Shown here one piece after another: positions 38,621-48,776 of a DNA stretch of 64,000 nucleotides. The notes beneath the pieces are model-generated. The model saw only the letters and a list, made by a program, of their open reading frames with translations, searched no databases and had not been told where the DNA came from. Made by a program: the position numbers and the translations under genes. The stretch is from positions 75,850,213 to 75,914,212 of the forward strand of contig NC_087064.1 in the NCBI RefSeq assembly GCF_963678635.1. The letters run 5' to 3'. Every line of letters starts with the position of its first letter. Position 1 is the first letter of the stretch. Origin of the DNA: Symsagittifera roscoffensis. Taxonomy: Eukaryota > Xenacoelomorpha > Acoela > Convolutidae.

Positions 38621-39579
38621 AGAATTTTTTTCTGGCACTGTTGCCGATTCGTAGGTTTTGTTTCGATGCTTCTTGAACATTCAGTTGTTGTGCTCGCCAT
38701 GTTTTTCCTGAAAATCAACTTTGTTCAAGACAATTCAGACAAAAATGAAAAAGCACAAAAACCTGGGCGATTTCTAGTTTTGGCATTGTATTTTATTTTT
38801 GAAGCATTCTCAAAGGAATGCTAATCTGGATACTTGATTTGGTAGATCAAGTTTTCTGGTCAACTGAAAAATATTTAGACTGCGCGTTTTTAGTCTTTTA
38901 TTTTTTTCTGCTGGCTTGCCAAACCTGGGCGATTTCTAGTTTCGTCAATGTATTTTTTCTTCAGTATTCTCAATGGAATGCTAATCAGACTACTTGATTT
39001 GGTAGATCTAGTTTTTTTGGACATCTGAAAAAAAATTCCACTGCGCTGTTTTTGTCTCATTTTTTTTCTGTTGGTTTAACAGGTTGAATGCAAGTGTCAA
39101 TGAAGATAGTGATGTCACTTATACAGCTTGTGTGGATTTTATTCGTTTTTTAAGATGCTTTTAACGCACTTATTAATATCATCTGTTAATGCACTTTCGA
39201 ATGCCAGAATTCAAATATGCTTTTTGCAAGTTCAATTCGACTGAATTTGCTAAACGGGAGACAAAATACGCGCTCCTGCTACAAAAAACAAAACTGCAAA
39301 AAACCTGGGTGATTTCTAGTTTCGACAAAGTGTTTTATTTTTCAGTATTCTCAGCGGAATGCAAATCTGACTTCTTAATCATAATTAGCTTGTATCACAG
39401 AAATGTCAGACTTGAAATATTGCTGAAACTCAAAGAACAATTGCTGTTGTCAAAAAAACAATTTCCACTTGCGGCAATTATGTTTCAAAATATGATTCAA
39501 GCGAGTCACGCGCTGTTTGTTAAACGCAAAACGTTTTTTTTTGTGCTGTATCTTTTTCAGAGATATCTACGTATTGTAG

Positions 39580-39903
39580 GTGACACTTATTGGGGAAGGA
39601 GCAGACGATGCAGGTGGAGTGTTTGACGAGATCATGGGCGAGATGGTGCGAGAGATCCAGCAGAAACAGATGTGTGGCCTCCTCATCCCTACACCCAACT
39701 CGATTGCTGAGACAGGAAACAACCGAGACGTCTTCCTTCTCAACCCAAAAGCAACAAATGCCGAACAATCGGAACAGCTGAAGTTTCTAGGAATTCTATT
39801 TGGAGTGGCAATGAGAACGAGGAAACCCATTGAGATCGAACTGGCTCCTATCATGTGGAAATTACTTGCGGGATGTCAAGTGACTTTCGAAAAATTGTTT
39901 TAG
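39580..39903 (+). pseudogene. truncated HECT exon fragment 1
   Basis: It has the same acceptor (TACGTATTGTAG) and first 104 codons as exon B, sharing its residues Gln30, Val51 and Asn60, with Phe for Ile at 103. It then runs into intron sequence, adding K-L-F and a stop. If spliced to the HERC1 main exon it would give a product of about 4,162 residues ending inside the HECT N-lobe, with no catalytic cysteine. No poly(A) signal of its own was identified. Confidence 0.85.
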
Positions 39904-41217
39904 AAATTCAAATTTTAAAAGCATCTTTTTTTTAAGTCCCGTTGTTGAGATTTTTCCAAAAAAAGAGTAGCATTTTTTTTCTATTTACTTGCGCTCATTG
40001 ACTTTTCCAGCTGTCTGTTGGCTATGATTATTTTGGCTGATTTGGTATAGCTTCAGATTTTTTTTAATTGGCTGAAAATTTTTTTTGACTTCAATTAAAA
40101 TGGAGTATTTGACTTTATTTATTTTGTGTCGTTCGATGTACGCAAAAACAGAACGTTCGTGTGTTATAAGTCGAGGACCCTTTTTTGATACTTTCAAGGA
40201 TTTTTTTGGGGGGGGGGGGCATATGGCTAGTCTTATGGGGGGGCATATGGGGGGCATAGAATTTTTTTCTGGCACTGTTGCCGATTCGTAGGTTTTGTTT
40301 CGATGCTTCTTGAACATTCAGTTGTTGTGCTCGCCATGTTTTTCCTGAAAATCAACTTTGTTCAAGACAATTCAGACAAAAATGAAAAAGCACAAAAACC
40401 TGGGCGATTTCTAGTTTTGACATTGTATTTTATTTTTGAAGCATTCTCAAAGGAATGCTAATCTGGATACTTGATTTGGTAGATCAAGTTTTCTGGTCAA
40501 CTGAAAAATATTTAGACTGCGCGTTTTTAGTCTTTTATTTTTTTCTGCTGGCTTGCCAAACCTGGGCGATTTCTAGTTTCGTCAATGTATTTTTTCTTCA
40601 GTATTCTCAATGGAATGCTAATCAGACTACTTGATTTGGTAGATCTAGTTTTTTTGGACATCTGAAAAAAAATTCCACTGCGCTGTTTTTGTCTCATTTT
40701 TTTTCTGTTGGTTTAACAGGTTGAATGCAAGTGTCAATGAAGATAGTGATGTCACTTATACAGCTTGTGTGGATTTTATTCGTTTTTTAAGATGCTTTTA
40801 ACGCACTTATTAATATCATCTGTTAATGCACTTTCGAATGCCAGAATTCATATATGCTTTTTGCAAGTTCAATTCGACTGAATTTGCTAAACGGGAGACA
40901 AAATACGCGCTCCTGCTACAAAAAACAAAACTGCAAAAAACCTGGGTGATTTCTAGTTTCGACAAAGTGTTTTTTTTTTTCAGTATTCTCAGCGGAATGC
41001 AAATCTGACTTCTTAATCATAATTAGCTTGTATCACAGAAATGTCAGACTTGAAATATTGCTGAAACTCAAAGAACAATTGCTGTTGTCAAAAAAACAAT
41101 TTCCACTTGCGGCAATTATGTTTCAAAATATGATTGAAGCGAGTCACGCGCTGTTTGTTAAACGCAAAACGTTTTTTTTTGTGCTGTATCTTTTTCAGAG
41201 ATATCTACGTATTGTAG

Positions 41218-41541
41218 GTGACACTTATTGGGGAAGGAGCAGACGATGCAGGTGGAGTGTTTGACGAGATCATGGGCGAGATGGTGCGAGAGATCCAGCA
41301 GAAACAGATGTGTGGCCTCCTCATCCCTACACCCAACTCGATTGCTGAGACAGGAAACAACCGAGACGTCTTCCTTCTCAACCCAAAAGCAACAAATGCC
41401 GAACAATCGGAACAGCTGAAGTTTCTAGGAATTCTATTTGGAGTGGCAATGAGAACGAGGAAACCCATTGAGATCGAACTGGCTCCTATCATGTGGAAAT
41501 TACTTGCGGGATGTCAAGTGACTATCGAAAAATTGTTTTAG
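41218..41541 (+). pseudogene. truncated HECT exon fragment 2
   Basis: Second truncated copy, exactly 1,638 bp after fragment 1, with the same acceptor, the same 104 HECT codons (Ile103 kept) and the same K-L-F-stop end. It cannot form a ligase domain. It might act as a decoy terminal exon or simply be a by-product of the tandem amplification. Confidence 0.85.
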
Positions 41542-42855
41542 AAATTCAAATTTTAAAAGCATCTTTTTTTTAAGTCCCGTTGTTGAGATTTTTTCCAAAA
41601 AAAGAGTAGCATTTTTTTTCTATTTACTTGCGCTCATTGACTTTTCCAGCTGTCTGTTGGCTATGATTATTTTGGCTGATTTGGTATAGCTTCAGATTTT
41701 TTTTAATTGGCTGAAAATTTTTTTTGACTTCAATTAAAATGGAGTATTTGACTTTATTTATTTTGTGTCGTTCGATGTACGCAAAAACAGAACGTTCGTG
41801 TGTTATAAGTCGAGGACCCTTTTTTGATACTTTCAAGGATTTTTTTGGGGGGGGGGGGCATATGGCTAGTCTTATGGGGGGGCATATGGGGGGCATAGAA
41901 TTTTTTTCTGGCACTGTTGCCGATTCGTAGGTTTTGTTTCGATGCTTCTTGAACATTCAGTTGTTGTGCTCGCCATGTTTTTCCTGAAAATCAACTTTGT
42001 TCAAGACAATTCAGACAAAAATGAAAAAGCACAAAAACCTGGGCGATTTCTAGTTTTGACATTGTATTTTATTTTTGAAGCATTCTCAAAGGAATGCTAA
42101 TCTGGATACTTGATTTGGTAGATCAAGTTTTCTGGTCAACTGAAAAATATTTAGACTGCGCGTTTTTAGTCTTTTATTTTTTTCTGCTGGCTTGCCAAAC
42201 CTGGGCGATTTCTAGTTTCGTCAATGTATTTTTTCTTCAGTATTCTCAATGGAATGCTAATCAGACTACTTGATTTGGTAGATCTAGTTTTTTTGGACAT
42301 CTGAAAAAAAATTCCACTGCGCTGTTTTTGTCTCATTTTTTTTCTGTTGGTTTAACAGGTTGAATGCAAGTGTCAATGAAGATAGTGATGTCACTTATAC
42401 AGCTTGTGTGGATTTTATTCGTTTTTAAGATGCTTTTAACGCACTTATTAATATCATCTGTTAATGCACTTTCGAATGCCAGAATTCATATATGCTTTTT
42501 GCAAGTTCAATTCGACTGAATTTGCTAAACGGGAGACAAAATACGCGCTCCTGCTACAAAAAACAAAACTGCAAAAAACCTGGGTGATTTCTAGTTTCGA
42601 CAAAGTGTTTTTTTTTTTCAGTATTCTCAGCGGAATGCAAATCTGACTTCTTAATCATAATTAGCTTGTATCACAGAAATGTCAGACTTGAAATATTGCT
42701 GAAACTCAAAGAACAATTGCTGTTGTCAAAAAAACAATTTCCACTTGCGGCAATTATGTTTCAAAATATGATTGAAGCGAGTCACGCGCTGTTTGTTAAA
42801 CGCAAAACGTTTTTTTTTGTGCTGTATCTTTTTCAGAGATATCTACGTATTGTAG

Positions 42856-44175
42856 GTGACACTTATTGGGGAAGGAGCAGACGATGCAGGTGGAGTGTTT
42901 GACGAGATCATGGGCGAGATGGTGCGAGAGATCCAGCAGAAACAGATGTGTGGCCTCCTCATCCCTACACCCAACTCGATTGCTGAGACAGGAAACAACC
43001 GAGACGTCTTCCTTCTCAACCCAAAAGCAACAAATGCCGAACAATCGGAACAGCTGAAGTTTCTAGGAATTCTATTCGGAGTGGCAATGAGAACGAGGAA
43101 ACCCATTGAGATCGAACTGGCTCCTATCATGTGGAAATTACTTGCGGGATGTCAAGTGACTATCGAAGACTTGCAGCAGGTCGATTCATGTTACGTCTCG
43201 ATCTTAAACAACTTGCTAGCTTTGGATGAAAGTGTAGTGATCGAAGAGAACTTCAAAGATCTGATGCCGTTTAACTTCAACGAATGTCAAAGCGCTAATG
43301 GAGAATCAGTTTCGCTGACAAGCAAGAAAAACGGAACGAGCCATTGGGTGTACGTGAACTTAAACACCAGGGACAAATATGTAGCCAAGGTGCTGTCATA
43401 TAGGTTGAATGAGTTCTCACTGCAAATTGAGAAAGTTCGAGAAGGTATGGGGTGTATAGTACCCCTGCCTATCATTTCGCTGATGACTCACACCGCTCTT
43501 GAAGAATATATATGCGGATCAAAAACAGTCAATGTTGAAGCTCTGCGAAAGTTTGTGAAATACAGAGGTTGTGACGAAGAAACTCAGGTCATAGTTTGGT
43601 TCTGGAACATTCTAGAATCTTTCGAAGATGAACAAAAGATTCTGTTTCTCAGATTTGTTTCGGGAAGATCGCGACTTCCGGCTAACGTTAATGAAATGTC
43701 ACAAAGGTTTATAATTTATTTCGCAAACGATAAAACTGACGCATTGCCAACAGCGCAAACATGTTTCTTCCAAATAAGGTTACCAGGGTACTCAAGTCAA
43801 GAAGTTATGAAAAATAAACTCCTCTACGCGATCAAAAACTGTCAGACAATAGACATGGACAACCACATGTTGAATCGGGATCCAATGCGAAGGGTTCTAA
43901 GAGCAGTTGCTATGAGTAATGCCTTCTTCAATCTGGAGGTCAACAACGCGAACATTTTCGAACAGTTCCCTATGCCATCGATTGTAGACCCTTCGACGAC
44001 CTTATCAGTTCCGAGTCCTCGAGCTATGAATGTGAGTTCGGATACAGAAGAGGATGTCGTCGTTGGATCCGAGCAGCAATCGGCCGAGTTGTTCAACCCA
44101 TCCGACCAGGAGCCAACTTCAACAGCACGACTGAGACGAACGTTTCATTATCAGACTCTCCCATCTGGCGATTAG
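42856..44175 (+). CDS. HERC1: HERC1 HECT terminal exon B (complete)
   Basis: A full second copy of the HECT exon, phase 0, starting with Val after TACGTATTGTAG and ending TAG at 44,173-44,175 (439 residues). All HECT landmarks are kept, including the catalytic TCFFQIRLPGYSS. It differs from exon A by L30Q, A51V, T60N, N129I, A161T, A351V, P382T and I391M, with roughly a dozen silent changes and no indels. Joining from the main exon would need a 13.2-kb intron skipping exon A and both fragments, or a separate choice of acceptor. Its own AATAAA is at 44,459. The intact frame amid diverged introns suggests selection, gene conversion or recent origin. Confidence 0.9.
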   Translation: MTLIGEGADDAGGVFDEIMGEMVREIQQKQMCGLLIPTPNSIAETGNNRDVFLLNPKATNAEQSEQLKFLGILFGVAMRTRKPIEIELAPIMWKLLAGCQVTIEDLQQVDSCYVSILNNLLALDESVVIEENFKDLMPFNFNECQSANGESVSLTSKKNGTSHWVYVNLNTRDKYVAKVLSYRLNEFSLQIEKVREGMGCIVPLPIISLMTHTALEEYICGSKTVNVEALRKFVKYRGCDEETQVIVWFWNILESFEDEQKILFLRFVSGRSRLPANVNEMSQRFIIYFANDKTDALPTAQTCFFQIRLPGYSSQEVMKNKLLYAIKNCQTIDMDNHMLNRDPMRRVLRAVAMSNAFFNLEVNNANIFEQFPMPSIVDPSTTLSVPSPRAMNVSSDTEEDVVVGSEQQSAELFNPSDQEPTSTARLRRTFHYQTLPSGD

Positions 44176-44458
44176 ATGTTACATTTGAATTGAAACTGGT
44201 TTCGATCTGGTTATGGCAAAACTACGAAACTTTTAATAGAGTACTCAATACTTTCAGAAAACTTCATATTCCAAAAAATTTAAAGCTCCTATATTCAAAT
44301 TGAAATAGAGTGAAATTTAAGAATGACAGTGTATCTATTAGATAAGTTTGAAATTTAGATAGCAATTAAAAAGCAAAATTTAAAAAATTGTAAAACAATT
44401 TTCTTTCTAGCATGAAATGAGTTCTAAGTGAAATTGGAGTCATAGAAATTTTGGCATC

Positions 44459-44464
44459 AATAAA
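44459..44464 (+). terminator. poly(A) signal of HECT exon B
   Basis: AATAAA about 284 nt after the stop, followed by GTGTGTGTGTTG, as in exon A. A perfect hairpin follows 15 nt later. Confidence 0.7.
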
Positions 44465-44479
44465 TCTGCCGTGTGTGTG

Positions 44480-44507
44480 TTGATCGTCTAGTATTCTAGA
44501 CGATCAA
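44480..44507 (+). other. perfect 12-bp-stem hairpin after the exon B poly(A) signal
   Basis: TTGATCGTCTAG, a TATT loop, then the exact reverse complement CTAGACGATCAA. In block 1 the right arm is missing because of a short deletion between TTCTAGA repeats. Confidence 0.85.
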
Positions 44508-45890
44508 AACATCGGTGCTTCTAGAGGCTAGAAATTGATATCGCACAAAGCCCCGTCGAGGTGTTATTAAGATTATGAGTGACTAATCCGGCAAGATTTT
44601 TTCAGATTTTAGATTTCTGGTCCACGTGTTTTCCGGTGTTACTCCGCAAGTAACAGATAAAAATCGCACTTAATCATTCGAGCTTCTGGTTTGTTCCGAC
44701 GAGATTATTCACATGCTTCAATAGTGAGCTCGCAATTTATTCTGTTTATTCCTACTATTGCGTTGTAACGCATGCGTTATCAAAAGGAACTTTTTTCAGG
44801 CTTATAACTTAATTAACTGAACCAGTAAGTCCTTTGATGTCTAATTTGGCCTGTTTTTTTTGCGCGCACGAATTATTTTTAGAAAACTAGAAAATGCTTA
44901 AAGGTTCCGTTATTTTACTTGGTAAGCTTTGTTTTTTTTGGGTTAACTGATAGTTTAACAAAATCAATTGAATCTTTTGCGTTAAGCAAATATGTTCTGA
45001 TTAAGCATGTCTGTATTTACACTATCCGGCTTTAGCGAGAGTAGTGTAATAGTACGACTATTTCGTTCCAACCAAAGTCGCAAAGCTTGTTGCCACTTTT
45101 GGTGGCTTCTTTATGGTTTTTTGATAGCATGTACTTTGACATTCTATTAGTATTAAATTAATACAGTTAATGAATTTTTCAGAGTAATGAGCGTAGTGAA
45201 GACTTTTGTATAAGTGTTGGTAATTTTTTTTCAGGAATGAGTTTTAAAATGCTCTAATAACTACAGATGTGCATTCATACATATTAATGCATTTATGATT
45301 GCACTTATGTATATAAGCCTTTTTTGAGTTCAGTTGAAATTCATCTGCTGAAATCTACATAAATAGCACTCTACAAATACGAACGTGGAAATGGCGCAAA
45401 AAAACGAACAATTTCTTGTTTCGAAAGTCAATTTAATTTTTAGATTTCCAGTAGAACAAAAAATTCAATTTTTGATTCATTTTTCTGAAGTTGTGTTGAT
45501 GTTATCAACAAAGCGCTAATTACAATTTGTTTAGAATTTCAAGGAGCTTAAAGGGCATCTATTTCGAAAGTTGCGAATTTTTTTAGCGTTTTTTTTTCTG
45601 TTTATTGCGTTCATTACTCTTTTCCAACTTTCAGTTGGCTATGTTTAATTCATCAAATGAACCAAAAAATGAACCGATTTGTTTCAAACAACAGAACAAT
45701 ATTAAAAACTCGATTTCAGCATGTGGAATTATGCTATTTATTACATGCAAAGTTAATGTTGATGCCTTCTGTTTGTTATATTCCAAACTATTACTTGCAA
45801 AATTGTGTCTAATTGTATTTGGTTCCATTTTGGTGCATCGCATTGGCAATTTTTATAGCATATGTAGCTGCTTTTTTTGTGACTAGAGTT

Positions 45891-46092
45891 AGTAAATTCT
45901 CAAGGGCCTGTGACGCAGACGCTAGAACAAGACTCTAAATCTCCTGGTCGTACGATCAAATCCGCCACAGCAAAAGTTTATTAATTTATTATTCAATGCC
46001 TATTTTTACTTTGTTTTTTCTTTTTATTGAGCTGCTTTTTGTCGTTTTTTCGCTAGTGTTTGCAAAGGGCAGCTTGGCCTCTGTGTTTAAGT
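45891..46092 (+). mobile_element. tRNA-like SINE copy in duplication block 2
   Basis: Paralogue of 36,121-36,318: the same head and body, followed by a T/A-rich expansion. Confidence 0.6.
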
Positions 46093-47582
46093 TGCCGCTT
46101 TTTTTTCAATTTTAAAAAAAAAATTTTAACCTTTAATTTTTTTTAATTATAATTTTTTTTTGCGTTAAGAACTCCTCGGCTTGAACAGTTTCGGTTGATC
46201 TTATATCTGCATGGTTGTCAGACAAGTTGCTGTTTGAGTGGCCAAATTATAGCAATGTTCATTTATGCTTGGAGGGAAGCGGCATAAAACTTGAAAAGTT
46301 CAAAATATTCATATCTCGAAATTTTCACATTTTTCGTCTCCACTGTCTTCTAATCAACTTTTGTGTGTTTAGTTACCGTTTGACAAACTTTGTTTCAATT
46401 TCGTTGAAACATTGGCAACATTCATGGCAAGGATATATAAAAAGTGTCGATGTTTCTTTTTGAAGCACTGGCTTTCGTGTCAATTACTTTCGGCAAGTTG
46501 TTTTATATGGTTTCTTATATGGTTTCGCAAGTAGCGCACGGCTTGGTATCGCCACTGTGTTTAAATTGTCATTCGCATATTACTCAGGCTGCTAGTAGTT
46601 AATTTAAGGTTAGGGCCAGTTTTTTGTTATTTGTTCAGGATTTCACTTTCAGATTTGACATTTGATTTCTTTCTAGGTTTCAGTGTCAATTTTTTTTAAT
46701 TAGAAGAGAAACTGAGCCAGGAAAATGAAAAAGCGGAAATGACGCAAAAAGACATGAATAATTTTGACATTCGAAAGTGGATCTTAATGTTCCTATATTT
46801 TAATGGAATCTAGGAAATTACCTATTGATCAAGTTTTCTCCAATTATACTAGTTTTAAGAAAAAAGACTAGAACATAAAATTATTTTGAAATTTAGAGAG
46901 CCTTAATATAGAAGTTTTTTATTTGGAGTTTGGAAATTCCCAAAAAAATTAATTGGTTTGTTCTCCGTGAATTGACACTTTTCCAGCTGTTTGATTTTCT
47001 GTTGCATGAAAAAAATCTCGAACACTTATTTTGCCAAATAATTTTGGCCGTAATTACAATTGCGAGTTTAAGCGAGCGTAGTGTGATAGCACTAGTGATA
47101 TTTTTAGGGGTATCCTTACGGCTTTTTAATAGAATGTGCTTTGACATTCGCTTAGCAATAAGTTGACACAGTTAAAGAATCTTTAATTCATCACATGATC
47201 CGAAAAAGCAGTTTGTTTCGAAAGCAGTAAGGCAATAAGAGTTCGATTCAGAAAATTGCCAATTCATTATAAGTCGCATTTATTTTAGAATTGGTTTATT
47301 TATACATAATTTTGCCTGGTACTTCTGAATTTTTTTATATGCAACGTGTGGATGACTGCATTTGGTCTTTTAGAGTTTAGAATTGATTTATTTTAGAATT
47401 CATTTATTTATACATAATTTTGCCTGGTACTTCTGAATTTTTTACATGCAACGTGTGGATGACTGCGTTTGGTCTTTTCCAAATTATTACATTCAAAATT
47501 GTGTCTATTTTTTGGTGCCACTTTTAGTGCATCGCATTCGCAATTTATAAGCATACGCAGTTGCCTTATTTGTGACAACTTT

Positions 47583-47785
47583 TAGTAAATTGTCAAGGGA
47601 TTGCGGCACAGATGCGAGGAAAAGGGACTCATAAACTCATAGGCGTAGGATCAAAGCCGTCCATTATAAAAATATTTTTCTTAAGGCTTGTCTTTATCTT
47701 TTCTTTTCTTATTTCACTTAATTGTCTGCTTTTTTATTGTTTTCTCGCTAGTGTTTGCGAAGAGCAGCTCTGTGTCTGTGTCATA
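47583..47785 (+). mobile_element. tRNA-like SINE copy outside the duplication
   Basis: The head is AGTAAATTGTCAAGGGATTG with a B-box-like GGATCAAAGCC. The body ends with TCGCTAGTGTTTGCGAAG and CTGTGTCTGTGTC. It is independent of the block duplication, so the family is dispersed. Confidence 0.55.
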
Positions 47786-48170
47786 AAAAAATCATTGATA
47801 CGAGAATTAAGTAATTTTTGAAAGCCGAATACCAACTTTCATTTTCCCATTTTTTGAAAATGACTCTTTCGAATTGTTGCACTTTCGAAATGGATAGTAG
47901 GGTGCATATTCCCAAGATCAAAGAATTCTGAAAATACTTGAAAATGCAATAAATTTCTGATCCTCTTCGGTGCGGGACAAATTTAAATTGTTCTGTACTG
48001 GTAAAACTAATTGTCCAATTCCAGATGCCGGCTCAAAAATGCTTCTTTTTGACGCTATCTAAGGACAAAAGCAGGCCTCTTTAACTTTAAAAGTATGGTT
48101 CGAAATATTACAACCTTGAATCCTTGTGTTTTGAAATAGTCTTTCGATTTCCATTTCATGTTGTTTTCAG

Positions 48171-48776
48171 GAGTTTCAGCTCTTGCTCAACGGATCAACG
48201 TTGACTGTCTCCAGGGGCGGATTTAGGAGGGGGGCGGGGGGGTTGACGCCTTTTTCCTCAGGGATTCGACCCCCAACCGGCCCTTTGGCGTTTTTAAGAA
48301 TTCCATTTTTGGCCGACAGACCTTAAAATTTTTCTAAAGGCGCCTTGGGCGCCAATATACAGTAACTTTGAGGGGGAGCGCGCGCCAAAAAAATGCGATT
48401 TTTTTAATCAAAATTTTCCAAAAAGTGCCCAAAAACGGCTTTTTTGACCTGTTTTTCATGAAGTTGCCTGCGGTGCAGAAATTTTGGCCAAAACAGCGTC
48501 TTTTTAGAGCTTTAGAAGAGCGCGGAAAATCAATTTGGTTCTCCGAAAAAAAAGATTGTTAAAGTTTTCGAAAGTGTTTTGAAAGTCCGCCCCCCCCCCT
48601 CTCGAAAAAATCCTAGATCCCCCCTGACTGTCTCTTTAGGCGAAACTTTTAGATCAAAAAATGAGTCGATGTTTCACCGATTAGGTCTAATGCTACCGGA
48701 ATCATTTTTTTGCAATTCAGCTCACGTGATTCGTTGTCAGAAGTGGAGCTTTCGTTGTACTAATAAACTTGTTTAG
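48171..48776 (+). pseudogene. exon-like reading frame split by a hAT MITE
   Basis: Behind the acceptor-like TTGTTTTCAG (ending 48,170) a frame opens for 14 codons up to the MITE target site. If the MITE and one target copy are removed, the same frame continues for about 46 more codons to TAG at 48,774, with AATAAA overlapping the end. With the MITE present the frame stops inside it. I do not recognise the roughly 60 residues (Leu/Ser/Cys-rich). It may be a former terminal exon or a chance open frame. Confidence 0.35.
48204..48634. mobile_element. hAT-like MITE with 8-bp target duplication
   Basis: The element is 48,212-48,626 (415 bp), flanked by ACTGTCTC at 48,204-48,211 and 48,627-48,634. 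The left end is CAGGGGCGGATTTAGG and the right end, read on the other strand, is CAGGGGGGATCTAGGA. An 8-bp duplication and CAGGGG-type ends are hallmarks of hAT DNA transposons. There is no transposase, so it is non-autonomous. Confidence 0.9.

Larger units (their letters stand above)
38252..43166 (+). repeat. 1,638-bp tandem array, three units
   Basis: Units are about 38,252-39,890, 39,891-41,528 and 41,529-43,166. Each holds intron sequence followed by the splice acceptor and the first 313 nt of the HECT exon. The breakpoint lies inside the exon after codon 104, where the exon's TCGAAG is fused to AAAAATTGTTT of the intron. The last unit continues into the complete exon B. The units are nearly identical, so the amplification is recent (or partly an assembly artefact). 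Confidence 0.9.
37285..47039 (+). repeat. tandem duplication, block 2 (HECT exon B plus internal amplification)
   Basis: Second copy of 30,761-37,284. It is longer by about 3.2 kb, matching two extra copies of the 1,638-bp sub-unit at 38,252-41,528. Introns are visibly more diverged from block 1 than the HECT exon is. Confidence 0.85.

Noticed and set aside
39189-39626. 145-codon frame upstream of HECT fragment 1, and its shorter relatives at 40,826, 41,028, 42,464 and 42,666
   Set aside because: They run through the splice acceptor into the HECT exon in the wrong frame and are broken differently in each repeat unit; they are intron sequence.
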